A stretch of DNA of 36,670 bases from Rectinema subterraneum (GCA_009768935.1 WESA01000031.1:1-36670), one strand, 5' to 3'. Positions 14,227 through 22,913 are shown, counted from the first letter of the stretch. A program made the numbers and translations. Notes: generated from the letters alone by a model not told the origin.

Positions 14227-16725
14227 ATGAACCAGAATTGGAAAGAATTCCTCACAATAGACATAGCACCCGGCGAAAACAGAAGGATTGCTTGGGCTGA
14301 CAAGGTTGGCGGGTTTCTCGATCTCATGTCTGCTTCTCCTTGTGCAGGCGAAGGATATGTGCACGGTCAAGAATCTCGGCTCAAGGATGTGCTGGAAGTT
14401 TCCGGCAGAACTATTCGTTCACGTAATCTTTGTCATGTGCAAGTGTTGCCGGGAGAAGTAGCATTTTCCAAGGAAAAGGCAGGAGGAACCAAGAATATTC
14501 TGCGGCTCGCGCTTCTCATGGAAGCAGATGCTTTTTGGATAGAGCTTGATACATCTCAAGCAAGTGAACGCGCAGACGGGCCCACCAGTGCAGATGCATT
14601 TGCCATTGAATCTGATGGGAACAGAGGCACGGTTGAAGGCGGTGGCAGGAGTGTCTGTCTTGTTTTGCCCGAAGCGCAGGCTGGCGAGGCTGATTGGCCG
14701 CAGCCTCATGAATATCGATACACTGCCTTTTCGCTGTGGGCAAGCGCCGGGATCGAAATTGCCATCGCATCCCGACAACCTTTTGCAATCGACCAGTCTC
14801 CTCTTGAGTCAGAAGTACAGATTCCCCATGGCTTTGGAACGATTCGGGTAGAGTTCAGCGTCCCTCGCGATGCTTATGGCGCCGATGTTCCAGGCCGGCT
14901 GGCTGGACACAATCACACACTATATATCGCATGGGGAAAGAACGCCGAAGAAGCGCTCACACGGGCACTGCAACTGGCCGCAGAAGATGCAATACAGCAC
15001 CACCGTGCAGCCACCTCAGATATTCTTTCTTCTATGGATATCGCAACGGGAAACGATGAATTCGATAAGGCTTTGCGATGGGCAGCTTTTTCTGGTTGGA
15101 GCCTCGTCACGAGAGAATATGGACTCGGTATCTGGGCGGGACTCCCATGGTTCAGGGATAACTGGGGCCGTGACACTTTCATTGCCTTACCGGGAATCCT
15201 CCTCGTGACAGGTCACTTTGCAGAAGCGCGCGAAATTATACGGACCTTCGCGAATCGCCAGAACACCGATCCGACAAGCCCCGATTTCGGTCGTATTCCG
15301 AATCGCTGGCGCAGCCCCGATGATGTAATTTTCAATACTGCCGACGGCACGCTCTGGTTTATTCGCGAAGTCTGGGAATATGTGCAATATACTGGCGATA
15401 CTGCTTTTGCGCTCGAAATGAAGCCTTTTCTCGACAGGGCCCTTACAGCGGATATCACCCGCAGTGATGAGCATGGTTTTCTGCAACATGGCGACGCAGA
15501 CACATGGATGGATGCGCGAATCCGTGGCAAGGAAGCATGGTCGCCAAGGGGCGATCGTGCTGTCGAGATCCAAGCGCTCTTCTATACTGCCCTTCTCTGC
15601 GGGGCGCGGATAGCGGAGCTTGCTGGCGACTTCGGGCACGCAGCGCACTACAGGGAAGCAGCATCGAAATTGCGCTCATCCTTTTTGCATTATTTCTGGC
15701 GGCCTGAAGCAAATCGCCTTGCTGACAGGCTTTATTCGCATTCAGAAGAAGCTGACCTGCGCGTACGGCCCAATGGATGTATCGCTCTCGCTGCATCCGC
15801 CATTCTGCCTGAAGAGCAAGCGCTCCTTCCAATTGAAATCGAAGCAGTGGTTCTTGCTGACTGTGTCTCCAGACTCGTCTATCCATATGGCGTAGCGAGC
15901 CTTTGGCAAGAGGATCCCTTATTTCATGGCCGGCACGACGGCTCACCCCTCTATCACAAGGATGCCGCCTATCACAATGGCACGATCTGGGGTTGGAATG
16001 CCGGCCCCGTCATTCAGGAATTGCTGAAGTTCGGACAAATCAGTCTCGCACAATCGCTCGCTGCTGAGCTGGCCAGGCAGATACTCCATGATGGCGCTGC
16101 GGGAACGATGAGCGAGAATCTGGATGCCATGCCAGGCCCGGATGGGAAACCTGTTCCCTCCGGAGCATATTCTCAGGCATGGAGTGTTTCTGAATTCGTG
16201 CGAACAGCGTTCCAAAGCTTTTTGGGATTCATGCCGCGCCTCGCCGACGGCGAGCTCATCGCTGCTCCCTACCCTGGTTTTTCAGGCACAGTGAAGTTCG
16301 GGACAGATCAACAGCTATACATTGCAGCCAGCCGCGGAAACAGCATATTCGAGTACCAGATTGAATGGCTGGGCGAAATCGGGGCCGATAGCTCCCTCGA
16401 ATTGCACCTGCACATTGCAACAAACAAGGGCATTATAAAAGCGGCTATCCCTATTCGACAGGGACAGCGTTTGCACCTGCGCTACGACGAGGCAAGCGGA
16501 AAGATGCATTCGGTTTCCAGCTACCCTCCCCTCAAGCAGGCGCATTCGGTTATCGAAACGCGGCTTGTCATTCCCATTCAGCCAGCGTTTAAAAACCTAC
16601 ATTTTGCTTCTCCGCATCTTCCTCCATGGAACAAGCCTGCCCGCGAGCCACAGTATCTTGAACGCATTATTCTTGGCAGCGCTGATACTGCAAACCCCGC
16701 AGTCTATCTCATCAAACGCTGCTAA
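14227..16725 (+). CDS. Glycogen debranching enzyme, amylo-alpha-1,6-glucosidase (GDE_C, GH133-like)
   Basis: An 832-residue protein without a signal peptide. The N-terminal 250 residues form the beta-rich cap of bacterial debranching enzymes. From about residue 275 the (alpha/alpha)6 catalytic part shows FDKALRWAAFSGWSLVTREY, then GIWAGLPWFRDNWGRDTFIA, FGRIPNRWRSPDDVIFNTAD, HGDADTWMDARI, AVEIQALFYTALLCG, YHNGTIWGWNAGPVIQ and PSGAYSQAWSVSEFVR. These match the GDE_C family, which hydrolyses alpha-1,6-linked glucose at branch points. It would clear branches from imported maltodextrins or from stored glycogen in the cytoplasm. The ATG has TGGAG five bases upstream. It is divergent from the amylase with an operator between them, and convergent with pullulanase, 18 bases apart. 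The last 50 residues (KNLHFASPHLPPWNKPAREP) are a small extra tail. Confidence 0.9.
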   Translation: MNQNWKEFLTIDIAPGENRRIAWADKVGGFLDLMSASPCAGEGYVHGQESRLKDVLEVSGRTIRSRNLCHVQVLPGEVAFSKEKAGGTKNILRLALLMEADAFWIELDTSQASERADGPTSADAFAIESDGNRGTVEGGGRSVCLVLPEAQAGEADWPQPHEYRYTAFSLWASAGIEIAIASRQPFAIDQSPLESEVQIPHGFGTIRVEFSVPRDAYGADVPGRLAGHNHTLYIAWGKNAEEALTRALQLAAEDAIQHHRAATSDILSSMDIATGNDEFDKALRWAAFSGWSLVTREYGLGIWAGLPWFRDNWGRDTFIALPGILLVTGHFAEAREIIRTFANRQNTDPTSPDFGRIPNRWRSPDDVIFNTADGTLWFIREVWEYVQYTGDTAFALEMKPFLDRALTADITRSDEHGFLQHGDADTWMDARIRGKEAWSPRGDRAVEIQALFYTALLCGARIAELAGDFGHAAHYREAASKLRSSFLHYFWRPEANRLADRLYSHSEEADLRVRPNGCIALAASAILPEEQALLPIEIEAVVLADCVSRLVYPYGVASLWQEDPLFHGRHDGSPLYHKDAAYHNGTIWGWNAGPVIQELLKFGQISLAQSLAAELARQILHDGAAGTMSENLDAMPGPDGKPVPSGAYSQAWSVSEFVRTAFQSFLGFMPRLADGELIAAPYPGFSGTVKFGTDQQLYIAASRGNSIFEYQIEWLGEIGADSSLELHLHIATNKGIIKAAIPIRQGQRLHLRYDEASGKMHSVSSYPPLKQAHSVIETRLVIPIQPAFKNLHFASPHLPPWNKPAREPQYLERIILGSADTANPAVYLIKRC

Positions 16726-16743
16726 GAACTATCCTTTATTTCA

Positions 16744-19557
16744 TTATGGCGTCAAAAGCTTGAGCATAACTGCAGTAAGCGGAGCTACTGTCGCCTTTGT
16801 ACCTGAAACCTGAATACCGCTCGGCTTCGAGACGCCCTGTGGTGAGGCTTCATCAGCATCTACCAGCACAACTGCCTTAGATAGATCGATGCCTACATCG
16901 AAATCGATGCTGGTATCGAAATTTGCATTCACCAACATCGCAAGGGTCGTGCCGCCATAGTTTACCGTCCATCCCATCGAGAGCTGGTCGGCATGCGGTA
17001 TCTGCTTCATGGCGCTGGAAATAGTCGCGGCATCGCCGATGTGCAATCCCGGCTCGGCTTTACGAATTGCAATGAGCCCTTTTACCCATTCTGCCATCGC
17101 TGCATACTCAGACGGCACTGTCCAGGGGAACTGGTTGATGTCATCAGATGCGTCATAGCTGTTGTGCACATACTCGCCGATTACCTCGCTTGTCGAATTG
17201 AGCTTGGGCTTACTCCTGCCTCGCTCACAGCCTCCATGCAGAAAAGCAATTGGCTGCCCGGTCAGAACAAAGAAATTCGCCAGCTTAGCGCGCGCAGCAA
17301 TTTCGGCTCTTTCTTCGGGATATTTCGGCGAAAGCCCTACATTGAAAGCAATATTGTCAGCAAGCGTAAGGTTGTCATGAGCAGACACATAATTCATCGA
17401 ATCGCCCGGATCATCAGCCTTGTAATAGAGCATCGGCCTACCGGCAAGATTGTTGAAAACCAGCGATGTATTCACTGGACGGCCAGTCACAAGGCCTTTT
17501 GTTCTGTCATTCAGCCCACCACCCTTCAAAATGTCGCGGAATTCATCGTTGAATACCGAAACCTCATTGGTCTGTGTCATGTAGTCCTGGTTCATCACCG
17601 TGAGGGCAGGCCCATGATACATCTTCCATCCTTCGCCTTCAAAAAGAATATCTTCTTTACCCGGTATCGCAGAAATAGCTGCGCGCGCCTTGAGAAGAGT
17701 ATTCACATCAATCAGGCCCATAAGATCGAAACGGAAACCATCCACCTTGTACTCGTCTGCCAGATAATAAAGCGAGTCGCAAATAAGCCTGCTAGCCATC
17801 TCACGTTCGGTAGCTACATCATTTCCACAGCCGGAGTTATTTGTCAGATCTCCCTTCGCGTCACGGCGGTAGTAGTAGCCCGGCACAATATCATCAAGAA
17901 TTGATGGTGTCGCAGTATGGTTATAGACTACATCGAGAATAACACCCATGCCGGCCTTGTGAATTTCCTTTATGAGCGTCTTGAGTTCCCTCATACGCGC
18001 GTAGGGGTCTCTAGGATTGCTCGAGAACCAGCCTTCAGGAGTGAAATAGTTGTGAGGATCATAGCCCCAATTGTAATTATTGTTATTCGCCCGCCCTGTC
18101 GCTTCGTAAGCGGTTTCGAGCTCATTGTTGTAATAGAAATTGAGTACCGGCATAAGCTGGATATGCGTAACGCCGAGCTCCTTGAGATAGGGTAATTTTT
18201 CGACAAACGCAAGAAATGACCCCGGCCGGGCTTTTGTGCCGGCATCGGGAGCGATAGTAAAATCACGTACCGAAATTTCGTAGATAATCGCATCTTCGCG
18301 CTTTTCGAGCTGGTAATCAGTGTACCCCTGCCATCCCCCCTCAGGCTGGGCCTTGGATGGATCGACAATAGCACCGCGCCCTGGTCCTTGTCCGGTGAAT
18401 GCATCCATACTCAACGCATATGGATCGAGAACGATATTTTCCTTATTACCGAAAAACACCGAATATTCATAGAAAAAACCATCCGGATCGACGCTGTCGA
18501 AACTCCCCTGCCACACACCAGTGTTTGGATCCTTGGCAAGATCAAGGCTATAATCGGCGGTAGAGGCCAAACTGGTCCTGTAAAGGCGGGCGGTTACGCG
18601 GCTTGCAAAGGGGCTCCAAAGGCGAAACTCGACGCTTTTGTGGACAGCATCATAGATGGCGCCCAGCTTGAATCCTTCCGGCGGCACGATGTTGTCTGCC
18701 ATTGTTGCGGCGAGCCCGGATGTATTTACGGTTGTCGGAGCAAGAAAGGAAGGATGCACCACCTCGATTGGCCTGTCGAGGCGCACCTCTTCGCCAAGGG
18801 TCAGTTTTACTCTGCGCGCATAATTGTTCTTGCGATTTGCTGGATCGGCATTGTTCACCGCATCGACAACCGCAATCTCACCGGAACCATCAGCATACCG
18901 GACCGAAAAACCACTCGGGCCAGGTTCCAGAGACAGCCCATGCCGCCCGGAAAGGTCGAGGACAATTTCATTCGGTGAGACAAGACGGGCTGCCTCGATG
19001 CTGGGCACATAGGGCCCATAATGATATGTCTTCTGATCACCCTGGAACACCACCCACTCATTACCGGCACGCAAATCGATAATGCGATCCTGATCTCCAT
19101 CCTTCTCCCATGCTGAATCTTTTCGTGGAATAAGACCGAACATACCGCTTGATCCAATCACATTAACTCCAAACGTTGAACCATCTTTCTTGAATCTGAG
19201 ATATCCGACATTGCCAATCACCTCCAAATTCTTTGTTTTTTCCCATACCAGAGCGCCATCGCCCCCGGGAATCGCCCAAAGCCAGAACCCCCATGGTTCA
19301 TAATTACCGTCATTTCGGTAGTAATAGATCACAATTTCATCGGCAGCGGGCTTCAGAGCATCGTGGGCCGGCACAATGAATTCCATTTTGGGATTTCCCA
19401 TATTTTCGATCGTGCCCGGCTCGATTGTCTGATAATTTGCCAGAGGGCTGGACTCCTCGATTTTTGGCTGAAACGCACAGGCAGTCAGTATCAGCGCTCC
19501 GATGCCGACTATTATGCATAATCTTGTTTTTTGCTTCCTTATTTCTTGAGTGTTCAT
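16744..19557 (-). CDS. pulA: Lipoprotein type I pullulanase
   Basis: A 937-residue surface lipoprotein. The chosen ATG has AAGGAGG six bases upstream and opens a lipoprotein signal (RLCIIVGIGALILTAC, lipid Cys about residue 27); the longer frame adds 12 residues without a start signal. Domains in order: CBM41 (YYYRNDGNYEPWGFWLWAIP, about 75-165), linker beta domains, CBM48 (VEFRLWSPFASRVTARLYR, about 320-420), then the GH13 barrel with the type I pullulanase signature YNWGYDPHNYF, region I DVVYNH, region II VDGFRFDLMG, region III LFEGEGW, region IV VSAHDNLTL, and a C-terminal beta domain. It splits alpha-1,6 bonds in pullulan and branched starch at the cell surface. It has its own promoter and a perfect operator palindrome. 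Being a lipoprotein, it resembles secreted PulA of enterobacteria in role. Confidence 0.95.
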   Translation of the reverse strand: MNTQEIRKQKTRLCIIVGIGALILTACAFQPKIEESSPLANYQTIEPGTIENMGNPKMEFIVPAHDALKPAADEIVIYYYRNDGNYEPWGFWLWAIPGGDGALVWEKTKNLEVIGNVGYLRFKKDGSTFGVNVIGSSGMFGLIPRKDSAWEKDGDQDRIIDLRAGNEWVVFQGDQKTYHYGPYVPSIEAARLVSPNEIVLDLSGRHGLSLEPGPSGFSVRYADGSGEIAVVDAVNNADPANRKNNYARRVKLTLGEEVRLDRPIEVVHPSFLAPTTVNTSGLAATMADNIVPPEGFKLGAIYDAVHKSVEFRLWSPFASRVTARLYRTSLASTADYSLDLAKDPNTGVWQGSFDSVDPDGFFYEYSVFFGNKENIVLDPYALSMDAFTGQGPGRGAIVDPSKAQPEGGWQGYTDYQLEKREDAIIYEISVRDFTIAPDAGTKARPGSFLAFVEKLPYLKELGVTHIQLMPVLNFYYNNELETAYEATGRANNNNYNWGYDPHNYFTPEGWFSSNPRDPYARMRELKTLIKEIHKAGMGVILDVVYNHTATPSILDDIVPGYYYRRDAKGDLTNNSGCGNDVATEREMASRLICDSLYYLADEYKVDGFRFDLMGLIDVNTLLKARAAISAIPGKEDILFEGEGWKMYHGPALTVMNQDYMTQTNEVSVFNDEFRDILKGGGLNDRTKGLVTGRPVNTSLVFNNLAGRPMLYYKADDPGDSMNYVSAHDNLTLADNIAFNVGLSPKYPEERAEIAARAKLANFFVLTGQPIAFLHGGCERGRSKPKLNSTSEVIGEYVHNSYDASDDINQFPWTVPSEYAAMAEWVKGLIAIRKAEPGLHIGDAATISSAMKQIPHADQLSMGWTVNYGGTTLAMLVNANFDTSIDFDVGIDLSKAVVLVDADEASPQGVSKPSGIQVSGTKATVAPLTAVMLKLLTP

Positions 19558-19630
19558 CAGCTCCTCCTTATTCCGGAATTCATGCTGCCGCATTGTGCGA
19601 CAGGCACCGCTGCACTATTATTCTGCTGGT

Positions 19631-19644
19631 ATAAACCGGTTTAT
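19631..19644. promoter_or_regulatory. Perfect 14-bp maltose-regulon operator upstream of pullulanase
   Basis: ATAAACCGGTTTAT is its own reverse complement and is the best copy of the palindrome in the window. It follows the predicted pullulanase -10 box by seven bases, so a bound repressor would cover the start site. Confidence 0.8.
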
Positions 19645-19651
19645 CATATAT

Positions 19652-19680
19652 GTCATATCACAGCTGTGAGCTGGATACAA
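19652..19680 (-). promoter_or_regulatory. Predicted pullulanase promoter
   Basis: On the reverse strand, TTGTAT (19675-19680) and TATGAC (19652-19657) are separated by 17 bases. The spacer is largely the perfect 12-bp palindrome TCACAGCTGTGA (19658-19669), possibly a second regulator site. Confidence 0.55.
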
Positions 19681-19685
19681 GCGCC

Positions 19686-19700
19686 AAACGGTTTTATAAT
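19686..19700 (+). promoter_or_regulatory. Possible promoter element with operator-like sequence before the UPF0303 gene
   Basis: TATAAT at 19695-19700 is a perfect -10 box but no good -35 box is seen. AAACGGTTT at 19686-19694 is identical to a half of the operator at 5150. This could bring the rightward gene under the same repressor, or be chance. Confidence 0.35.
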
Positions 19701-19800
19701 CAGTTTTGAGATAGAGAGCCGCTTAATGCAGGCGGGAATACCCGCTTTCTCCGCGAACCTCGATGTGCTATTCAAGAAAGAATTAAGGAGATGAAAAACC

Positions 19801-20283
19801 ATGGTGCCAACGAAAGACATGCTCGACCAGATTGCGAAGGAAGAAGCCGAACTCGTTCTGGACCAATTCATCGAAGAGGATGCATGGGAACTGGGCTACC
19901 TCATGGTCGAGGAAGCAAAGAAGCGCCAGGCCAGGATCGCCATCGATATCCGGCGCCCAGGGCAGATCATGTTCCATGCGGCGCTTGCGGGAGCCACTCC
20001 TGATAACGATGAATGGATACGCCGCAAATCCAATGTCGTATTCCGTTTCGGAAAAGCATCATTGGCTGTGGGCGTGAGTCTGGCCCTCGCCGAAACCACC
20101 ATCGAGCAGAAGTCCTTTGTAAGCCCACTGGAATTCAGCCCTCATGGAGGCGCATTTCCCATCCGCGTCCGCGGCTGCGGGCTTGTCGCATGTGCCACTG
20201 TGTCCGGCCTGCCCCAGGAGGAAGACCACGCGCTCGTGGTAGCCTGCATAAGAAAATTTAAAGAGAGAAAAACCCCGCGATAG
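19801..20283 (+). CDS. UPF0303 family protein (DUF336 / heme-degrading-domain fold)
   Basis: A 160-residue cytoplasmic protein. It shows the family order: a helical start (ELVLDQFIEEDAWELGYLMV), an IAIDIRRPGQIMFHAALAG strand pair, DNDEWIRRKSNVVFRFGKAS in the middle, and a C-terminal SPLEFSPHGGAFPIRVRGCG with ATVSGLPQEEDHALVV. This is the UPF0303 (COG4702) family, which includes yeast YBR137W and shares a fold with GlcG/HbpS proteins. Its biochemical role in bacteria is not settled; some databases label it heme-degrading on weak grounds. AAGGAG lies 11 bases before the ATG. A neighbouring ATG at 19791 is in another frame. It sits between the pullulanase and the toxin-antitoxin pair and has no clear link with either. 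Confidence 0.88.
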   Translation: MVPTKDMLDQIAKEEAELVLDQFIEEDAWELGYLMVEEAKKRQARIAIDIRRPGQIMFHAALAGATPDNDEWIRRKSNVVFRFGKASLAVGVSLALAETTIEQKSFVSPLEFSPHGGAFPIRVRGCGLVACATVSGLPQEEDHALVVACIRKFKERKTPR

Positions 20284-20371
20284 CTTTGCTCGGAGAGATA
20301 GAATAAAGCCTCGCCATGATGATTATTTTCCTCACTGAGATATCATATCAAGTCGCTTGCAGAGGAATTCT

Positions 20372-20704
20372 TTAGAAGTGAGTCGGTTCCGCTGCTCTTT
20401 GGTAAAAGACTGCGCCCACTCGCAGAATATGGTCGCGCACATCGGAGTCGCTGATGTCACGGTAGATGGAGATGTCAAAAGTATAGGGCAGTAGCAGGTC
20501 ATCCAGCTCATCCATAATCTGATACAGCACGTTCATTGTGAGCTCATCGCCGCCCACAAGCGTCAGGTCAATATCGGAACCGTTTCTGTAATTCCCTTTG
20601 GCGCGTGAGCCGTATAGGATGGCTTGTTCAACCTGCGGATATTTTTCAAACACGCTGTGGATTTTTTTGATTGTGGTTTCCTTCAAGCCAAAGCGCGCGG
20701 TCAT
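20372..20704 (-). CDS. MNT-type minimal nucleotidyltransferase (antitoxin of HEPN/MNT pair)
   Basis: A 110-residue nucleotidyltransferase of the MNT (HI0073-like) family. The active-site motif is exact: GS followed by ten residues and DID (GSRAKGNYRNGSDIDL, about residues 33-48), with a later Asp in YTFDISIYRDIS. In characterised HEPN/MNT pairs this enzyme adds AMP groups to a Tyr of the HEPN toxin and silences it. Here the ATG overlaps the HEPN stop by four bases (ATGA), so the two are made together. The C-terminal residues DHILRVGAVFYQR are typical of the family. No defect is visible. Confidence 0.9.
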   Translation of the reverse strand: MTARFGLKETTIKKIHSVFEKYPQVEQAILYGSRAKGNYRNGSDIDLTLVGGDELTMNVLYQIMDELDDLLLPYTFDISIYRDISDSDVRDHILRVGAVFYQRAAEPTHF

Positions 20705-21123
20705 TCCCGTTCCTCTTTCAATTCTTGCATTCGGGCATGAAAATCTGAAAACTCGGCAAAGTAGAAATGCAGGATTGCGGAAATAACCTCTGTCGCGGTT
20801 TCTTCATTGTAGGTATGCGAAGTCAGGTTGCGGCTTTCAATCATGTTCATCCAGATCTCCCCGTTTTCAATCAAGCCAGTTTTAAAGGCTTCGCGTGTCG
20901 CATCTTTTGAGCCATACAGCTTTTTGGTACCGCGCTCCTCCAGAAAATCCTTCAGTGTGTTCCAGGCCATTTCATGCGTATACTCAAAAGTCTGAATCAA
21001 GCCCTGTTCTTCGAGCTTTGTAAGTTTGCGCTGTTTCGATAGTTCTACGGCTTCCTGTAATTGGGCAAATGCCTTGCTGAAGTGATTGAACCGTTGTATC
21101 CAGCGAACATCCTGTGCGCTCAT
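20701..21123 (-). CDS. HEPN-domain protein (toxin partner, HI0074 family)
   Basis: A 140-residue all-helical protein of the HI0074-type HEPN family, usually named nucleotidyltransferase substrate-binding protein. Near residue 97 it has RNLTSHTY, which is the R-x4-H-x-Y motif of active HEPN ribonucleases: Arg and His form the RNase site and the Tyr is the residue modified by the partner MNT enzyme. Other family phrases are RFNHFSKAFAQLQEAVEL, IQTFEYTHEMAWNTLKDFLE and the Glu-rich end. The ATG has GAGG six bases upstream. The pair is a toxin-antitoxin module at the edge of the defence island. Activity is inferred from intact motifs. Confidence 0.88.
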   Translation of the reverse strand: MSAQDVRWIQRFNHFSKAFAQLQEAVELSKQRKLTKLEEQGLIQTFEYTHEMAWNTLKDFLEERGTKKLYGSKDATREAFKTGLIENGEIWMNMIESRNLTSHTYNEETATEVISAILHFYFAEFSDFHARMQELKEERE

Positions 21124-21125
21124 GC

Positions 21126-21371
21126 TTAACCTCGCATTGCCTCATTGAAAATCCAAGCCAAATTATACTTCAGGATGAGCAATGGCACTACCCTGAAGAT
21201 CGCGATTGGTGTGCGAAGCAGTCGTTCTTTGCCGCTTGAATACCGCTCTGCAAGCTCCATCGCCTCGATTTCATCAAGGGCCCGCACGATCGTCATTGCT
21301 GAATATCCGAACAGTTTTGCAAGATGGGTTGAGCTTTCAAGCACGTTCTTGATTGCCCTTTCATATAGCTA
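21126..21371 (-). pseudogene. Remnant of a winged-helix DNA-binding protein
   Basis: An open frame that runs from a stop at 21369-21371 to one at 21126-21128, just ahead of the HEPN gene. About 45 residues look like a winged helix: STHLAKLFGYSAMTIVRALD, then EIEAMELAERYSSGKERLL. The pattern LGYSxMTxxRAxDELExxGL...GKER occurs inside larger bacterial regulators. The usual regions before and after are missing, and the last 28 residues look unrelated and hydrophobic, as after a frameshift or deletion. The only start is a GTG without a good ribosome-binding site. It could still be a small regulator of the toxin-antitoxin pair, but a broken gene is more likely. Confidence 0.5.
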
Positions 21372-21387
21372 TCTAGGCGCCTGCCTT

Positions 21388-21416
21388 TTGCAAAAGCGAA
21401 CACCTGGTGGTATGCT
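21388..21416 (+). promoter_or_regulatory. Predicted promoter of the decayed NAGPA-like gene
   Basis: TTGCAA (21388-21393) and TATGCT (21411-21416) are separated by exactly 17 bases, 27 bases before the ATG at 21443. It looks intact although the gene is not. Confidence 0.55.
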
Positions 21417-21442
21417 TTCCATGACATACGATCGGGGGTGCT

Positions 21443-21945
21443 ATGCACACTGAATGCAGATCCACACGGGTTTTGTCCGGATATTCGAGACCGGCCATAC
21501 TTGTGTTAGCTGTTCTGCTTAGCGGCTGTGCCCTTTTTCAGCCGTACAGAAATGTCACTGCATATCCGCCTGATTCGGAGCCCCAATGGCAGGATAAAAA
21601 CTCCGCAGCCCAGATATGCAGAGCCCATCTTGATTACCCGCCCTTGAGCATTCATGCAGTCAGGGTCGATCTGCAAGCTCAGAATCTGAATATTGCGGTA
21701 TACCCTTCAGCGCCGAGCGAAGCTACGGAAGAACAAGTGAAAGCGTCGATGGGACCAAAGAGGAAGTTGCCCTCTGGATGCGCTATTTTGGCGCCGATGA
21801 TGCGATAACCCTTGATGGCGGCGGGTCTTCAGCCATGGCAATTCTAGATGGCACTGTTGTGTTGGAAAACGTTCCTGTCCATGGCACCGTACCTGGCGTT
21901 GAGCGTGCGGTAGCCACATGTATCGGGTTTGCTTTGAGGGAGTAG
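21443..21945 (+). pseudogene. Decayed phosphodiester glycosidase (NAGPA/DUF2233-like) lipoprotein gene
   Basis: The first part reads as a lipoprotein: RPAILVLAVLLSGCALF (lipobox LSGC), then the family's opening strand, SIHAVRVDLQAQNLNIAVYP. Around 21700-21730 the homology jumps. In the next reading frame it continues as SVDGTKEEVALWMRYFGADD, AITLDGGGSSAMAILDG and VERAVATCIGFALRE, ending at 21945. That is the family's C-terminal block with the LDGGGS motif. About 130-150 middle residues are missing, and the two ends are in different frames, so the gene has a large internal deletion with a frameshift. Intact members are exported and cleave sugar phosphodiesters. The frame as it stands would give a 121-residue truncated lipoprotein. 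Confidence 0.8.
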
Positions 21946-21956
21946 ATCGTTTCCCT

Positions 21957-22913
21957 TCATCCCACCTTAAACGCAATCTCGTTATGCCACTGCAGAAATT
22001 CCCTGGATGGCCGGTCCGCCGGATTCTCGGGGAGGTTTGCAAGTTGCTGGCCATGGAAAGCGTAATATATCTTTCCGTTGTTAAAATCTTCCTTGAGCGC
22101 CTTGCTGATCTCGATATGGTAATCAGGCGTCACGGTCATATACCCCTCGTCAAAGAGCTTGTGCAGGTCGGCGCGCAAAAGAAGGCCGTTTGAAACCAGG
22201 TGCGGCCCATGTTCGGAAAACGGTTTGATATGCGCCGCCTCGAGCACGGGAAGCGTGTGGTCTGCGGTCACTGCACAGGCGCGGCGATATGCTTCAGTTA
22301 CCATAAAACGGAAAGCGCCCTGTCCCACGCGCACTTTTGCAATGACCTCGCGCCACTGCGGCTCCGGCACCACCACAGAAGCCGTCCCGATTTCCCCGAC
22401 TGCTTCGCGCTCGAGGAAACGCCGCGCCTCCAGGCGCTGCATCACTTGATCCCACAGCCGGGCGCCGACCGCTTCCTCGGTATCGTAGTATTTCCCCCTT
22501 ACGATATTGCTGCTCCAGTCCAGGGGCGCATCGATCATCTCTGAATCGTTGAAGAACACCGGGTCGGTCAGGATATTGCAGCCGACTACAAGGCGCCGGG
22601 GGTCATACTCGCCACGGATCCCCTGGTAGTGAGCAATCTTTCTGCTGAGAGCTTGCAGAGTCTCGCACCCATTCCGTTCGCCGAATGCCTCCCACACCAG
22701 GCCGAGGGGAAATGTCGCAAACGCTGAAAAAAATCCCAGCCCCGCGATCCTGTTGAACGGCGCATGCAACTTGAACAGGAACGGCTCGCTCTTTGCGAGG
22801 TTCGCTGGCTTTTTCCCGCTCGGCTGCCAGAAATTGATATCCTCCGGCACCGGCTGTAAGCTCCGCAGGTACCTGAACCAGTCGTTATCGGTCATGGCAA
22901 GATAGAAGCGCAT
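21957..22913 (-). CDS. HNH endonuclease with a possible PUA-like N-terminal domain
   Basis: A 318-residue protein. The ATG at 22913 follows AGAGGA and begins a conserved-looking opening (FYLAMTDNDWFRYLRSL); the open frame continues upstream without a start signal. The C-terminal 100 residues are an HNH_2-type nuclease: DHTLPVLEAAHIKPFSEHG, then NGLLLRADLHKLFDEGYM, giving His228, Asn and His as metal and catalytic residues. The first 110 residues (INFWQPSG, EPFLFKLHAPFNRIAGLGFF) resemble PUA-like EVE/ASCH readers of modified bases found fused to HNH nucleases; this assignment is by eye and tentative. Such proteins are usually annotated as putative restriction endonucleases. It is divergent from the defence operon, sharing a 69-base promoter region, so it may cut foreign or modified DNA as part of the same system. 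Confidence 0.85.
   Translation of the reverse strand: MRFYLAMTDNDWFRYLRSLQPVPEDINFWQPSGKKPANLAKSEPFLFKLHAPFNRIAGLGFFSAFATFPLGLVWEAFGERNGCETLQALSRKIAHYQGIRGEYDPRRLVVGCNILTDPVFFNDSEMIDAPLDWSSNIVRGKYYDTEEAVGARLWDQVMQRLEARRFLEREAVGEIGTASVVVPEPQWREVIAKVRVGQGAFRFMVTEAYRRACAVTADHTLPVLEAAHIKPFSEHGPHLVSNGLLLRADLHKLFDEGYMTVTPDYHIEISKALKEDFNNGKIYYAFHGQQLANLPENPADRPSREFLQWHNEIAFKVG

Noticed and set aside
16993..17904. Forward open frame of 303 codons inside the pullulanase gene
   Set aside because: It is antisense to the GH13 barrel, whose four conserved regions are clear on the other strand.
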